A stretch of 64,000 nt of DNA from DATDAH01 sp963792205 (GTDB taxonomy: Bacteria > Actinomycetota > Acidimicrobiia > Acidimicrobiales > DATDAH01). The stretch lies in assembly GCA_963792205.1 (NCBI GenBank), contig CAWBVI010000002.1:434001-498000 (forward strand), written 5' to 3'. The translations under genes and the position numbers were made by a program. How positions within the stretch are numbered: the stretch's first letter is position 1; the number at the start of each line of letters is the position of its first letter. The notes under the pieces are model-generated. The model was not told where the DNA came from. It saw only the letters and a list, made by a program, of their open reading frames with translations, and searched no databases. Below, piece after piece: positions 34,935 to 44,935 of the stretch.

Positions 34935-37382
34935 ATGGGGGAGGGAGGCGTCACCGTCGTCGACCTGGTCGAGGGACAGGTCGACGCCCACCCTGACGCG
35001 CTGGCCATCCGGGCCGAGGACGGCGAGCTGACCTACGGCGGGGTCGACCGCCTGGCCAACCGCCTCGCCCACGCCGTGCTGCGGGCCGACCCGGACCGGC
35101 GGTGCGCCAACGTCGGTGTGCTGTTGCCCTGCGGCCGGACGCCGCCCGTGGCGATGGTTGCGTCGGCCAAGGCCGGGCGGGTCCTCGTCGCCCTCGACGT
35201 CGCCTCGCCGCCCAGCCGCCTGGCCGAGCTGCTCGGACAGGCCGGGCCGGCGGTGGTGATCACCGATCGCGCCCACCGCGGAGGTCTCCCCGTGGGGACG
35301 ACCGTGGTGCTGGTCGACGACCTCGACGAGGACCTGCCGTGCACCCGCCCTCATCTGGCCATCGACCCTGACCAGCCCCTCCAGGTCACCTTCACCTCGG
35401 GGTCGACGGGCCGACCGAAGGGTGCGCTGCGCACCCACCGGGCGCAGGTCCACTCCGTCCGCAAGCGGGTGGCCCTGAGCGGCTACGGCCCGGGCCTGCG
35501 CATCAGCCTGGTGTACGAGATCGCGTTCGCCGCGAGCCGGGTGACCGTCTGGGCCGGCCTGGGCAACGGGTGCAGCATCCACGTCCGAGATGTCCGGGCC
35601 CACGGCCCTGCGGGTCTCGCCGAGTGGCTGGCTGAGGAGCAGGTCGCCCGGCTGCAGGCCCCGGCGTCGCTGGTCGACGCCATGGTCGCGCTCGGGGTGC
35701 CGGACGGCGCGCTCGACCGGCTGGAAGCGGTCACCTTCTCCGGCGACCTGCTGCGGGTCGACACCGTCGAGCGGCTCCGGTGCCACCTCGCCCCCACGGC
35801 CGAGATCCGCAACTCCTACGGGTCATCGGAGATGGGGGGTGTGGCCGAACTGGTCATCCGCTCCGACACCGTCCTGGAGGGTGAGCTCGTCCCCGCCGGC
35901 CGGCTCCGCGCCGACGTGGAGGTCCGGATCGCCGAGCCGGACGCCCGAGGGGTCGGCGAGATCGAGGTGTCCGGTCCGACGGTCTCCATCGGCTACGTCG
36001 ACGAATCGACCGATCGCCGCGGCTTCCACCAGGACGACGGCCAGAGCTGGTTCCGGTCGGGCGATCTCGGTCGGATCCGCGACGACGGCCTACTGGAGGT
36101 CGTGGGGCGGCTGGATGACCGCGTGAAGGTCCGGGCCCAGACCATCGACCCCGCCGAGGTGGAGCGGGCGCTCCTCCACCTCCCCGAGGTCGCCGACGCC
36201 CACGTCAGCGCCCGAGAGGTGGGCGGCCACATCCGCCTCGTGGCCTATGTCGGGCCGGCGACGGGCACCACTCCGACGGTCAGCAGCGTGCGGCGCGCCC
36301 TGCGGCCCGCCGTCCCCGACTGGATGATCCCTCAGAGCGTGGTGGTCCTCGACCCGCTGCCCCGGACCGACCGGGGCAAGGTCGACCGCGCGGCGCTGCC
36401 CGACCCGGGCGCGGCCCGGCCCGACCTCGAGGTCGCGTTCGCCCCACCCGAGACCCCCCTCGAGCAGGCGGTGGTCGATGTGTTCGAGGCGGTCCTGGCA
36501 GTCGACGGCATCGGCCGGGCCGACGAGTTCTTCGATCTCGGCGGCGATTCGCTCAACGCGGTCGAAGTGGTGGTCGCCCTGGGCAAGGCCCTCGATCGGG
36601 ACCTGAGCCTGGATGCCTTCCGCGCCACGGCCACCCCCGCCGCCATCGCCGACCGGCTGACGCACGAGCCCGAAGGCCCCGAGGACCGCTTCGTCGTGTT
36701 CCAGGACTCGGGCACCGGGACCCCGGTGGCCTTCATCCACTCGGGCCACGGCTACACGATCACGATGGCGGGGCTGGCCGCCAGCACCGGCGGGACCCGA
36801 CCGTTCTACGGCGTCCAGATGCTGCACCGGGACCGCCCGAAGGACGCGCTCTCGGTCGACGGCCTCGCCGGGCGTTACGCCGAGCTCTTGGCGGGCCGGG
36901 TGGAGGGCCCGATCGTCGTGGCGGGGTACTCCGGCGGCGGCGTCCTGGCCCACGCGGTGGCGGCGGCACTGCGGGACCGGCGTCGGGAGGTGGCCGGCCT
37001 GGTCCTGCTCGATCCGGTCAGCGGCGCTCGGCCCGGACCGAGGCTCAAGCAGCGCCTCTACCTGCTGGCGGCGCAGGTCGGCTGGCGAGCAGGCTCGTCA
37101 CGACTCGTCCAGCAGCGGATGGCGGTCAGCGCGTTCGGGGCCCGCCGGCACCGGCCGACGCCCATCGACGTCCCCATCGTCGTCCTCCGCAGCGAGGTGG
37201 CGGACCCGACGCAGTGGGAGGCGTTGACGACGATCGGGGTCCACGTCGAGGACGTGACCGGTGACCACCTGGCGATGCTCCACCCGCCCCACCTGGCGAC
37301 CCTCGCCGAGGTGCTCGAGCGGTCGGTTCAGCGCTTGGAAGGCCGCAGGCCGTCGGCCTCGGCGGCCACGGGCGAGGCGTAG
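34935..37382 (+). CDS. One-module NRPS-like enzyme: adenylation, carrier, thioesterase
   Basis: An 815-residue A-T-TE protein without a condensation domain. Adenylation (residues 1-495): core motif FTSGSTGRPKGALRTHR, NSYGSSEMGG, SGDLGRIRDDGLLEVVGRLDDRVKVR and the catalytic Lys in RTDRGKVDRAAL. Carrier (about 510-575): the phosphopantetheine Ser is in FDLGGDSLNAVEV. Thioesterase (about 590-800): FIHSGHGY, the nucleophile in AGYSGGGVLAHAVA, and a late GDHLAMLHPP His. Such stand-alone modules activate one acid and release it as a dimer, ester or lactone. ATG 34935 has GAGGGG upstream. It follows serA by 46 nt; a serine-pathway substrate is conceivable but not shown. No phosphopantetheinyl transferase or tailoring gene is adjacent. 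Confidence 0.85.
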   Translation: MGEGGVTVVDLVEGQVDAHPDALAIRAEDGELTYGGVDRLANRLAHAVLRADPDRRCANVGVLLPCGRTPPVAMVASAKAGRVLVALDVASPPSRLAELLGQAGPAVVITDRAHRGGLPVGTTVVLVDDLDEDLPCTRPHLAIDPDQPLQVTFTSGSTGRPKGALRTHRAQVHSVRKRVALSGYGPGLRISLVYEIAFAASRVTVWAGLGNGCSIHVRDVRAHGPAGLAEWLAEEQVARLQAPASLVDAMVALGVPDGALDRLEAVTFSGDLLRVDTVERLRCHLAPTAEIRNSYGSSEMGGVAELVIRSDTVLEGELVPAGRLRADVEVRIAEPDARGVGEIEVSGPTVSIGYVDESTDRRGFHQDDGQSWFRSGDLGRIRDDGLLEVVGRLDDRVKVRAQTIDPAEVERALLHLPEVADAHVSAREVGGHIRLVAYVGPATGTTPTVSSVRRALRPAVPDWMIPQSVVVLDPLPRTDRGKVDRAALPDPGAARPDLEVAFAPPETPLEQAVVDVFEAVLAVDGIGRADEFFDLGGDSLNAVEVVVALGKALDRDLSLDAFRATATPAAIADRLTHEPEGPEDRFVVFQDSGTGTPVAFIHSGHGYTITMAGLAASTGGTRPFYGVQMLHRDRPKDALSVDGLAGRYAELLAGRVEGPIVVAGYSGGGVLAHAVAAALRDRRREVAGLVLLDPVSGARPGPRLKQRLYLLAAQVGWRAGSSRLVQQRMAVSAFGARRHRPTPIDVPIVVLRSEVADPTQWEALTTIGVHVEDVTGDHLAMLHPPHLATLAEVLERSVQRLEGRRPSASAATGEA

Positions 37383-37654
37383 CACCGGTCGGGAGTCGTC
37401 CGCTCGTACAGGGCGCCGCCTTGGACGTGGAAGATCTTGGTGCTCAGCTTCGCCTTGACGGGATAGCCCGGCGGGCAGGTGCCGCCGGTCGCCGGCTCGA
37501 CCCACGGCTCGGTCGGGGCCGCCGGACGCGGCGCGGCGACGGGTTCGGGTGGCGCGGTGGGCGAAGCGCTCGGAGGGGCCGGGCGCCGGCGCAGCAGCTG
37601 GGCGACGGCGGCCACGACGCCGACCAGGAGCAGCAGCTTCAGCAGGCGCTTCAC
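37328..37654 (-). CDS. Small membrane-anchored protein with a C-terminal Cys-pair domain
   Basis: A 108-residue protein: N-terminal hydrophobic helix (KRLLKLLLLVGVVAAVAQLL), a Pro/Ala-rich linker, then a compact domain CPPGYPVKAKLSTKIFHVQGG..YERTTPDRCYAS with two cysteines and an ending ADGLRPSKR. This end matches what I recall as the sunset-type domain of actinobacterial membrane proteins; its function is unknown. The GTG start at 37654 follows TACGGT by 6 nt. The 3' end overlaps the A-T-TE gene by 55 nt in convergent orientation, so one of the two C-termini lies in unusually constrained sequence. Confidence 0.7.
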   Translation of the reverse strand: MKRLLKLLLLVGVVAAVAQLLRRRPAPPSASPTAPPEPVAAPRPAAPTEPWVEPATGGTCPPGYPVKAKLSTKIFHVQGGALYERTTPDRCYASPVAAEADGLRPSKR

Positions 37655-37660
37655 GCCCGC

Positions 37661-37666
37661 ACCGTA
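37661..37666 (-). promoter_or_regulatory. -10-like hexamer of the small membrane protein gene
   Basis: TACGGT on the minus strand ends 6 nt before GTG 37654. It is about 33 nt from the leuA leader -35 on the other strand. Confidence 0.4.
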
Positions 37667-37698
37667 GCCACTCCGGTCCTGTGGGTGACGGCTCGAGG

Positions 37699-37727
37699 TT
37701 GACGTTTTGCCCGGCTCATGCGATCGT
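37699..37727 (+). promoter_or_regulatory. Promoter of the leuA leader
   Basis: TTGACG (37699-37704), 17-bp spacer, GATCGT (37722-37727), then 8 nt to the leader ATG at 37736. The leuB leader has the same TTGACG and 17-bp spacing. Confidence 0.5.
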
Positions 37728-37735
37728 GCATGGCG

Positions 37736-37777
37736 ATGCGCTTCAACCATCGCGGCCTGGACCTCCTTCTTACGTAG
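37736..37777 (+). CDS. leuA leader peptide
   Basis: A 13-codon ORF, MRFNHRGLDLLLT then TAG. Four of its last six codons are Leu (CTG, CTC, CTT, CTT), and CTT is rare in this genome, so charging of Leu-tRNA should decide ribosome pausing. ATG 37736 is chosen because it sits 8 nt after the -10; two earlier in-frame ATGs (37718, 37730) would add residues without Leu. The stop is 1 nt from a 9-bp stem-loop, and a strong terminator follows. The target is leuA, 105 nt downstream. Confidence 0.8.
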   Translation: MRFNHRGLDLLLT

Positions 37778-37778
37778 G

Positions 37779-37847
37779 GCGAGCACCTCCATATCGGTGC
37801 TCGCTCACCCTCCTGTACCCGCAAAGGGACAGGGGGTTTTTCGTTTT
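37779..37847 (+). terminator. leuA attenuator hairpins
   Basis: Stem 1 pairs GCGAGCACC (37779-37787) with GGTGCTCGC (37796-37804). The terminator pairs CCTCCTGTACCC (37809-37820) with GGGACAGGGGG (37826-37836), one A bulged, loop GCAAA, then TTTTT at 37837-37841 and a second TTTT. This is the best intrinsic terminator in the window. GGTG of stem 1 can instead pair with CACC at 37806-37809, at the base of the terminator. Confidence 0.8.
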
Positions 37848-37882
37848 CGAGCCCACCCCCCGAACCCCAGAAAGGCAATCCC

Positions 37883-39433
<1,551 letters not shown>

Positions 39434-39441
39434 TCCTCCAG

Positions 39442-41367
39442 CTAGAGCGCGATCTCGGACAGCGGTTCGAGGGTGGCGAGGTCGCTGGTGAGCAGGGTGT
39501 CGGACCCGAGGGTGAGGAGGCGGTCGCCCACGACCACGTTGCGGCGGACCTCCTGGCCGTCCTGGACGTCGACCCGTCCCTGCTCGTCCACGTGGTCCGG
39601 CCCGACGTCGAGCACGAGCGACCCGGTCCAGATGGGGAGGACGGCCTGGCCGGTCGGGCCCCAGTAGAGGAAGGCCCGGTGGTCCCACTCCACCTCGGAG
39701 CCCTCCCCCGGGAGGACCACCTGGTCCACGCGGGCGGGGTTCGCCGGATCGGTGACGTCGAAGACCGAGACCTGGAGCCCGGTGGTCATCCCGCTCTCGG
39801 TGGCGTCCTGGCCGACGCCGAGCAGGTGGCCGTCGTCGAGGGGGTGGAGGTAGGCGGAGTAGCCGGGGATCTCCAACTCGCCCCGCAGGGTGGGCGCGGT
39901 GGGCTCGCTGAGGTCGATGACGAACAGCGGGTCGGTCTGGCGGAAGGTCACCACGTAGCCGGTGTCGCCCACGAAGCGGACGGAGTAGATCTGCTCGGTT
40001 CGGCCGAGGCCGTCGACGGCGCCGATCTCGACGAGGGCCTGCCCGTCGGTCTCCAGCACGGCGACCCGGCTGGCGGCGGACTCGAGGCTGGACCACGGTG
40101 CGCCCTCGGTCGTGGCCACCCTCAGCAGCCCGTCCTGCTCGGACATCGAGAACTGGTCGACGAGGTGGCCGGTGACCACCCCGGAGGCGAGGTAGGTGGC
40201 CGGCCCGGCGCCGGTGATGTCGAAGCGGTGGAGTGCGGTCTCGTAGCCCTCCTCCCCGGGGACGGTCTCGGGCGGCAGGGGGACGGGGCCGGGATCGTCG
40301 GAGCCGGCGACCTCCTGGGGCCGGCTGGTCGCCACGTACAAGCTCTCGGTGGAGGCGTACACGGTCTGCCCGTCGGCCAGGACCGAGGTGGACGGGGGCG
40401 TTCCCAGCGGCTCGGTCAGGTCGACGGTGAGCACCGAGAGGAACCCGAAGCCGGAGAACTCGTCGGGCTGCTGGACCGAGGCGCAGTCGACGACGTCCAC
40501 CTCGGTGCCGTCGAGGGTGGCACCGGGCAGCCAGTCGGCCAGCTCCGACTCCTCGATCAGGCGCTGGTTGGCCTCTTCGGCGATGGCGCGGGCCTGGGGG
40601 CTGTCGTCGCTGGGGTACACGAACGGGAAGCTCGGGTGCGTCGCCGAGACCACCACCCGCGCCGTCTCGCCGACGAGGCGGGAGCTGAGGTAGCCCCCCT
40701 CGACCTCGAGGGAGTGGGCGATCGTCGGGTTGGCGGGGTCGCTGACGTCGATCTCGGTGAGCGTCGCCGTCGCCGGGCCGTAGGGCGCCCAGGTGGACTC
40801 GAGGACGTCGTCGATGAGCGGCTGCGGGTACTGCTCGTTCGCTCCGAGGGCCAGCACCCGGTCACCCACGACCAGGATCTCCTGGCTCCACCCCGGGAGC
40901 TCGACCGAGCCCCGCACGACGGGCTGGTCACCGGTGAGGTCGACGACCCGGAGCCACTGGTCGTCCACGACGAGCAGGCGGTCAGCGGTGGCCTTCACGA
41001 TGTCGGCCTCGTCGACGAAGGCCTCCTGGGTGTTGGTGCCGGAGGTCGGCACGGTGCTGACCGGGGCCGGCAACGCTTGCCCCCGGACCTCGCCGCCGCC
41101 CTCCGCCGCGGCCATGTCCTCGGCGGCGAGCTCGTCGAACAGGAACACCTGATCATCGAACCCGTAGGGCCCGACCCGCTCGGCCCCCTCCGTTCGCAGG
41201 TGGGTCAGCAGGGCGTCGCAGGAGTCGAACGGGGTCAGCCCCGCGGTCGCCAGCTCCACCTCTCCGAGGTCCGTCGTGCCGCTGGTGCGAGGCGTGCCGC
41301 CGCCCGAGGAGCAGGCGGAGGCAACGAGCAGGAGCGGGAGGGCGATGAGGACGATCCGTCGAGCCAT
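39442..41367 (-). CDS. Secreted beta-propeller lipoprotein
   Basis: A 641-residue lipoprotein: signal MARRIVLIALPLLLVASAC with lipobox Cys19, a Ser/Gly/Thr-rich linker, then a long beta-propeller of the Beta_propel family (C-terminal beta-propeller-domain secreted proteins). Repeating segments are the VDEADIVKATADRLLVVDDQWLRVVDL start, IDVSDPANPTIAHSLEVEG, and FDVTDPANPARVDQVVLPG. Function is unknown; such proteins sit outside the membrane. ATG 41367 has a GAGAGG ribosome-binding site. Its end is 8 nt from the leuA stop, convergent. Confidence 0.85.
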   Translation of the reverse strand: MARRIVLIALPLLLVASACSSGGGTPRTSGTTDLGEVELATAGLTPFDSCDALLTHLRTEGAERVGPYGFDDQVFLFDELAAEDMAAAEGGGEVRGQALPAPVSTVPTSGTNTQEAFVDEADIVKATADRLLVVDDQWLRVVDLTGDQPVVRGSVELPGWSQEILVVGDRVLALGANEQYPQPLIDDVLESTWAPYGPATATLTEIDVSDPANPTIAHSLEVEGGYLSSRLVGETARVVVSATHPSFPFVYPSDDSPQARAIAEEANQRLIEESELADWLPGATLDGTEVDVVDCASVQQPDEFSGFGFLSVLTVDLTEPLGTPPSTSVLADGQTVYASTESLYVATSRPQEVAGSDDPGPVPLPPETVPGEEGYETALHRFDITGAGPATYLASGVVTGHLVDQFSMSEQDGLLRVATTEGAPWSSLESAASRVAVLETDGQALVEIGAVDGLGRTEQIYSVRFVGDTGYVVTFRQTDPLFVIDLSEPTAPTLRGELEIPGYSAYLHPLDDGHLLGVGQDATESGMTTGLQVSVFDVTDPANPARVDQVVLPGEGSEVEWDHRAFLYWGPTGQAVLPIWTGSLVLDVGPDHVDEQGRVDVQDGQEVRRNVVVGDRLLTLGSDTLLTSDLATLEPLSEIAL

Positions 41368-41455
41368 GACCTCTCAGACGTGCGCCGGCCCGGCGCTGGT
41401 TCCCGCCGTAAGGAGCCGAGCCGATAGGCGAGGCGACCAGGCAAGCACAGCGGTG

Positions 41456-41478
41456 ATCGCCAAGCGCAGCTTGGCGAT
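41456..41478. repeat. Perfect 10-bp hairpin with GCA triloop
   Basis: ATCGCCAAGC-GCA-GCTTGGCGAT lies in the 160-nt gap between the amine oxidase and the beta-propeller gene. The GCA triloop is the same as in the first hairpin of the cluster at 11619. No T tract follows, so it may be a processing or REP-like element rather than a terminator. Confidence 0.5.
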
Positions 41479-41527
41479 ATCCCAGGTCAAGCTCCCCAGG
41501 CCTCAGCCTCTCCGTGCACGTCCTAAG

Positions 41528-42901
41528 TCAGGTGAGGGCGAGGACCTCCGCCACGGCCCGTTCGGCCGACTCGACGGCGCCGTCGATGTAGCCCATCCAG
41601 GTGGTGGCGGTCTCGGTGCCGGCCCAGTGGATCGGGCCCACGGGCGTGCGCAGGGCGGGACCGAAGCGGGTCCAGGCGCCGGTGGGGAAGTGGGCGCCAT
41701 AGCAGCCCCTCGTCCAGGGCTCGGCCGTCCAGTCCCGCTCGACGTAGTCGATCGGCGAGGCGGCCTTCGGCCCGAAGTACCGCACCAGGCAGTCCACGAA
41801 GGCCTGCCGGCGGGCGGTGGGCGTCTTCTCGCCCCAGTAGAGGGCATGGGTGCCCTCGAAGAAGCCCACGAGGATCCCCGGGTCGTGGCCGGGGACCGTG
41901 TTGTCGAAGACGACGCCGATCGGTCCGTCGGCTGACGCGGCCTGACCGTTCAGGCCGTCGTCGCGCCACCACGGCGAGTCGTAGGCGACCATGACCTTGA
42001 TCACCTGACCGTGAGGGAGCTGCTGGGTGAGCTGGTCCCGGGCGGTCGGCAGCGCCGGGTCGTAGTCGATGCGGCCGGCCAGGTTGGGCGGTGCGGCGAT
42101 GACGACGTGGCGGGCCCGCCACCCGCCGACGTCGGTCTCGACCGTCGCCCCGGCGTCGCCCCACGCGATGCGCCGCACCGGCGCGGAGGTCACGACGGAC
42201 TCGCCGAGATCCTCGGCCAGGCGCTCGCTGATCCGCCACGTGCCACCGGCGACGCGATCCTGTTGGGCGCCGCCGGTCACCGCGACGACCCGCTCCAGTC
42301 CGTTGCCGGCGGCGATGTAGGTCAACCAGTGGAGCAGCGAGATGGTGTCGGGCTCGGTGGCCAGCCCGGCCGCGGTGACGATCTCGTAGAAGGCGCGACC
42401 GTTCTCGGAGTGCAGCCTCCGGTCCAGCCACGAGGCGAACGTCATGGCGTCCAGCGCCGCCGCATCCGGCGTGTTCCAGGGCGCCCCGACATCGATCGTG
42501 TCGACGAGCGTGTCGAGACGGCGCTGGGCCTGGAACAGGTCGGCCAGGGCCAGGGGACTCAACGGCGGGGTGTCGCCGGTGTAGCGCTTGACCTTCGCGC
42601 CCGGGAGCTCGACGACCCCGTCACCCTGGTCGTAGCTGGGATAGCGCTCGAGGCCCAGCTCGTCGATGAGGGCGTTGACGTGGTCCTGCGTCGGCCCCAC
42701 CCACTGGCCGCCGACCTCGACGGTCACGCCGGCGATCGTGTCGTTCAGCGTCCGGCCACCGACCCGGTCCCGAGCCTCCAGCACGGCGACCGACCGTCCG
42801 GCCTCCTGAAGGCGCCGCCCCGCGGTGAGCCCCGCCACCCCCGCCCCCACGACGACGACGTCGACGACGACGTCGACGTCCTGTGTTGCCGCGTCAGGCA
42901 C
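41528..42901 (-). CDS. Flavin monoamine oxidase family protein
   Basis: FAD-dependent amine oxidase of the MAO/putrescine oxidase group, 457 residues. The Rossmann motif VVVVGAGVAGLTAGRRLQEAGRSVAVLEARDRVGGR covers residues 16-51, followed by VEVGGQWVGPTQ. The C-terminal FAD segment GPIHWAGTETATTWMGYIDGAVESAERA is complete. The N-terminus has a run of Val-Asp repeats (DVDVVVDVVVVGAG) from GTC/GAC codons. Its GTG start overlaps the leuD stop by 8 nt, so it is translated as the third gene of a leuC-leuD unit. A link to amino-acid metabolism is possible but unproven. Confidence 0.88.
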   Translation of the reverse strand: MPDAATQDVDVVVDVVVVGAGVAGLTAGRRLQEAGRSVAVLEARDRVGGRTLNDTIAGVTVEVGGQWVGPTQDHVNALIDELGLERYPSYDQGDGVVELPGAKVKRYTGDTPPLSPLALADLFQAQRRLDTLVDTIDVGAPWNTPDAAALDAMTFASWLDRRLHSENGRAFYEIVTAAGLATEPDTISLLHWLTYIAAGNGLERVVAVTGGAQQDRVAGGTWRISERLAEDLGESVVTSAPVRRIAWGDAGATVETDVGGWRARHVVIAAPPNLAGRIDYDPALPTARDQLTQQLPHGQVIKVMVAYDSPWWRDDGLNGQAASADGPIGVVFDNTVPGHDPGILVGFFEGTHALYWGEKTPTARRQAFVDCLVRYFGPKAASPIDYVERDWTAEPWTRGCYGAHFPTGAWTRFGPALRTPVGPIHWAGTETATTWMGYIDGAVESAERAVAEVLALT

Positions 42902-43493
42902 GCACCGACGGTAGCCACGAGGGCCGAGTGGCCTCGAAGCCGTCGATCTCCTCGACGTGCTGGAGGCTCAGGCTGATGTCGTCGAGGCCGTTGACCAGCC
43001 GGTGCCGGGTGGCCTCGTCCAGCTCGAAGGGTGCTTCGATGCCGGCGGCCGGTGCCGCCACCGTGCCCCGCTCGACGTCGATGGTCAGCTCGAGGGTGGG
43101 ATCGGCCTGGATCGCCCGCATCAGGGCCTCGCCGACCTCGGTCGTGACCTGGACCGGCACGAGGCCGCACTTGGTGGCGTTGTTGCGGAAGATGTCGGCG
43201 AAGCGAGGCGAGACCACGGCCCGGAAGCCGTAGTCCTGGATGGCCCAGACCGCGTGCTCGCGGGACGACCCGGTGCCGAAGTTCGCCCCCGCCACGAGGA
43301 TCGAGGCGCCGGCGTAGGCCTCGTCGTTCAGCACGAAGTCCCGGTCGTCGCGCCACTCGGAGAAGAGGCCACGGCCGAACCCGGTGCGCTCGACCCGCTT
43401 GAGCCAGTCGCTGGGGATGATCTGGTCGGTGTCGACATCGGACCGGTCGAGGGGGACCGCGGTCCCGGTCACCACGCTGACCGCGTCCATCAT
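42894..43493 (-). CDS. leuD: 3-isopropylmalate dehydratase small subunit
   Basis: Swivel-domain subunit of isopropylmalate isomerase; with LeuC it also isomerises citramalate in the CimA route. DTDQIIPSDWLKRVERTGFGRGLFSEWR near residue 21, GANFGTGSSREHAVWAIQDYGFRAVVSPRFADIFRNNATKCGLVPV are typical. Length 199. ATG 43493 overlaps the leuC stop (ATGA) and has GGAGG upstream; a second ATG follows directly at 43490. Confidence 0.95.
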   Translation of the reverse strand: MMDAVSVVTGTAVPLDRSDVDTDQIIPSDWLKRVERTGFGRGLFSEWRDDRDFVLNDEAYAGASILVAGANFGTGSSREHAVWAIQDYGFRAVVSPRFADIFRNNATKCGLVPVQVTTEVGEALMRAIQADPTLELTIDVERGTVAAPAAGIEAPFELDEATRHRLVNGLDDISLSLQHVEEIDGFEATRPSWLPSVRA

Positions 43494-44894
43494 CGATCCT
43501 CCAGGTCCGCGGGGGTGGCCAACGTGCCGGCGATCGCCGTGGCCGCGGCCACGGCGGGGGAGACGAGGTGGGTGCGCCCGCCCCGGCCCTGCCGGCCCTC
43601 GAAGTTGCGGTTGCTGGTGGACGCCGCCCGCTCGCCGGGGGCCAGCTTGTCGGGGTTCATGGCCAGGCACATGGAGCAACCGGGCTGGCGCCAGTCGAAC
43701 CCGGCCGCGGTCAGGATGCGGTCGAGCCCCTCGGCCTCGGCCTGCTCCTTCACCCGGCCCGAGCCGGGCACGACCAGCGTGCGCACCCCGTCCGCCACCT
43801 GTCGCCCTTCGGCCACTGCGGCCACGGCCCGCAGATCCTCGATGCGGCCGTTGGTGCACGAGCCGATGAACACGGTGTCGACCTTGACCTCCCGCATCGG
43901 GGTGCCCGCATCGAGGCCCATGTACGCGAGGGCCCGCTGCGCGGCATCGCGCTCGTTGGGCTCGGCGAAGTCGTCCGGGGAAGGGACGGCGCCGTCGAGG
44001 GGGACGACCTGGGCCGGGTTCGTGCCCCAGCTCACGTGGGGCGAGAGCGTGCTGCCGTCGAGGGTGACCTCGCCGTCGAAGGCGGCGTCGTCGTCGGTGA
44101 CCAGCGTCCGCCAGTCGTCCAGGGCCCGCTCCCAGTCGGCTCCGGCCGGAGCCGACGGCCGACCCTCCAGATAGGCGAAGGTCGTGTCGTCAGGGGCGAC
44201 GAGGCCGGCCCGGGCGCCGGCCTCGATCGACATGTTGCAGACGGTCATCCGCCCTTCCATGGAGAGGCCGCGGATCGCCGGGCCCCGGTACTCGATGACC
44301 GACCCGATGCCGCCGCCGGTCCCCACGCGGCCGATGATGGCCAGCACCACGTCCTTGGCCGTGACCCCCGGCGGCAGCTCGCCGTCGACGGTCACCGCCA
44401 TCGTCCCCGGCCGTCGTTGCGGCAGCGTCTGGGTGGCCAGCACGTGCTCGACCTCGCTGGTGCCGATCCCGAAGGCGAGGGCGCCGAAGGCCCCGTGGGT
44501 GGACGTGTGGGAGTCGCCGCAGACGATCGTCATGCCGGGCTGGGTCAGGCCCTGCTCGGGCCCGATGATGTGGACGATGCCCTGGGCCGGGTCGCCCATG
44601 CGGTGGAGGCGGACGCCGAACTCCTCGGCGTTGGCCCGCAGGGTCTCGACCTGGGTGCGCGAGATCGGGTCCTCGATGGGGCCGAGGGTGGTGGGCACGT
44701 TGTGGTCCTCGGTGGCGACGGTGAGCTCGGGCCGCCGCACCCGGCGCCCGGAGAGGCGCAAGCCGTCGAAGGCCTGGGGGGAGGTCACCTCGTGCACCAG
44801 GTGGAGGTCGATGTAGAGCAGGTCCGGCCCGCCGTCCGTCGCCCGGGTGGACGAGGTGGCGGTCCCAGACCTTCTCGGAGAGCGTGTTGCCCAT
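43490..44894 (-). CDS. leuC: 3-isopropylmalate dehydratase large subunit, +1 frameshift
   Basis: Aconitase-type 4Fe-4S subunit of isopropylmalate isomerase. The main frame starts only at 44797, inside the conserved HEVTSPQAFDGLRL; the missing N-terminus MGNTLSEKVWDRHLV lies in another frame from ATG 44894. One extra G in the GGG at 44845-44847 separates them; removing it gives DRHLVHRATDGGPDLLYIDLHLVHEV. Cluster ligands are in FIGSCTNGRIEDL and GCSMCLAMNPD; CGDSHTSTHGAFGALAFGIGTSEVEHVLATQ is intact. Restored length about 467, standard. It is divergent from the IclR regulator across 41 nt and overlaps leuD. Confidence 0.92.
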
Positions 44895-44935
44895 GTCGGT
44901 GGCTGTCCCGGATAGTGAGACTACGATCTTGCTTT
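44895..44935. promoter_or_regulatory. Divergent leuCD / IclR promoter region
   Basis: Only 41 nt separate the two start codons. TACGAT at 44922-44927 lies 8 nt before GTG 44936. In corynebacteria and streptomycetes LtbR/NdgR bind such a region and repress leuCD; an imperfect repeat around GATAGTGAGACTAC (44911-44924) is a possible operator. Confidence 0.5.
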
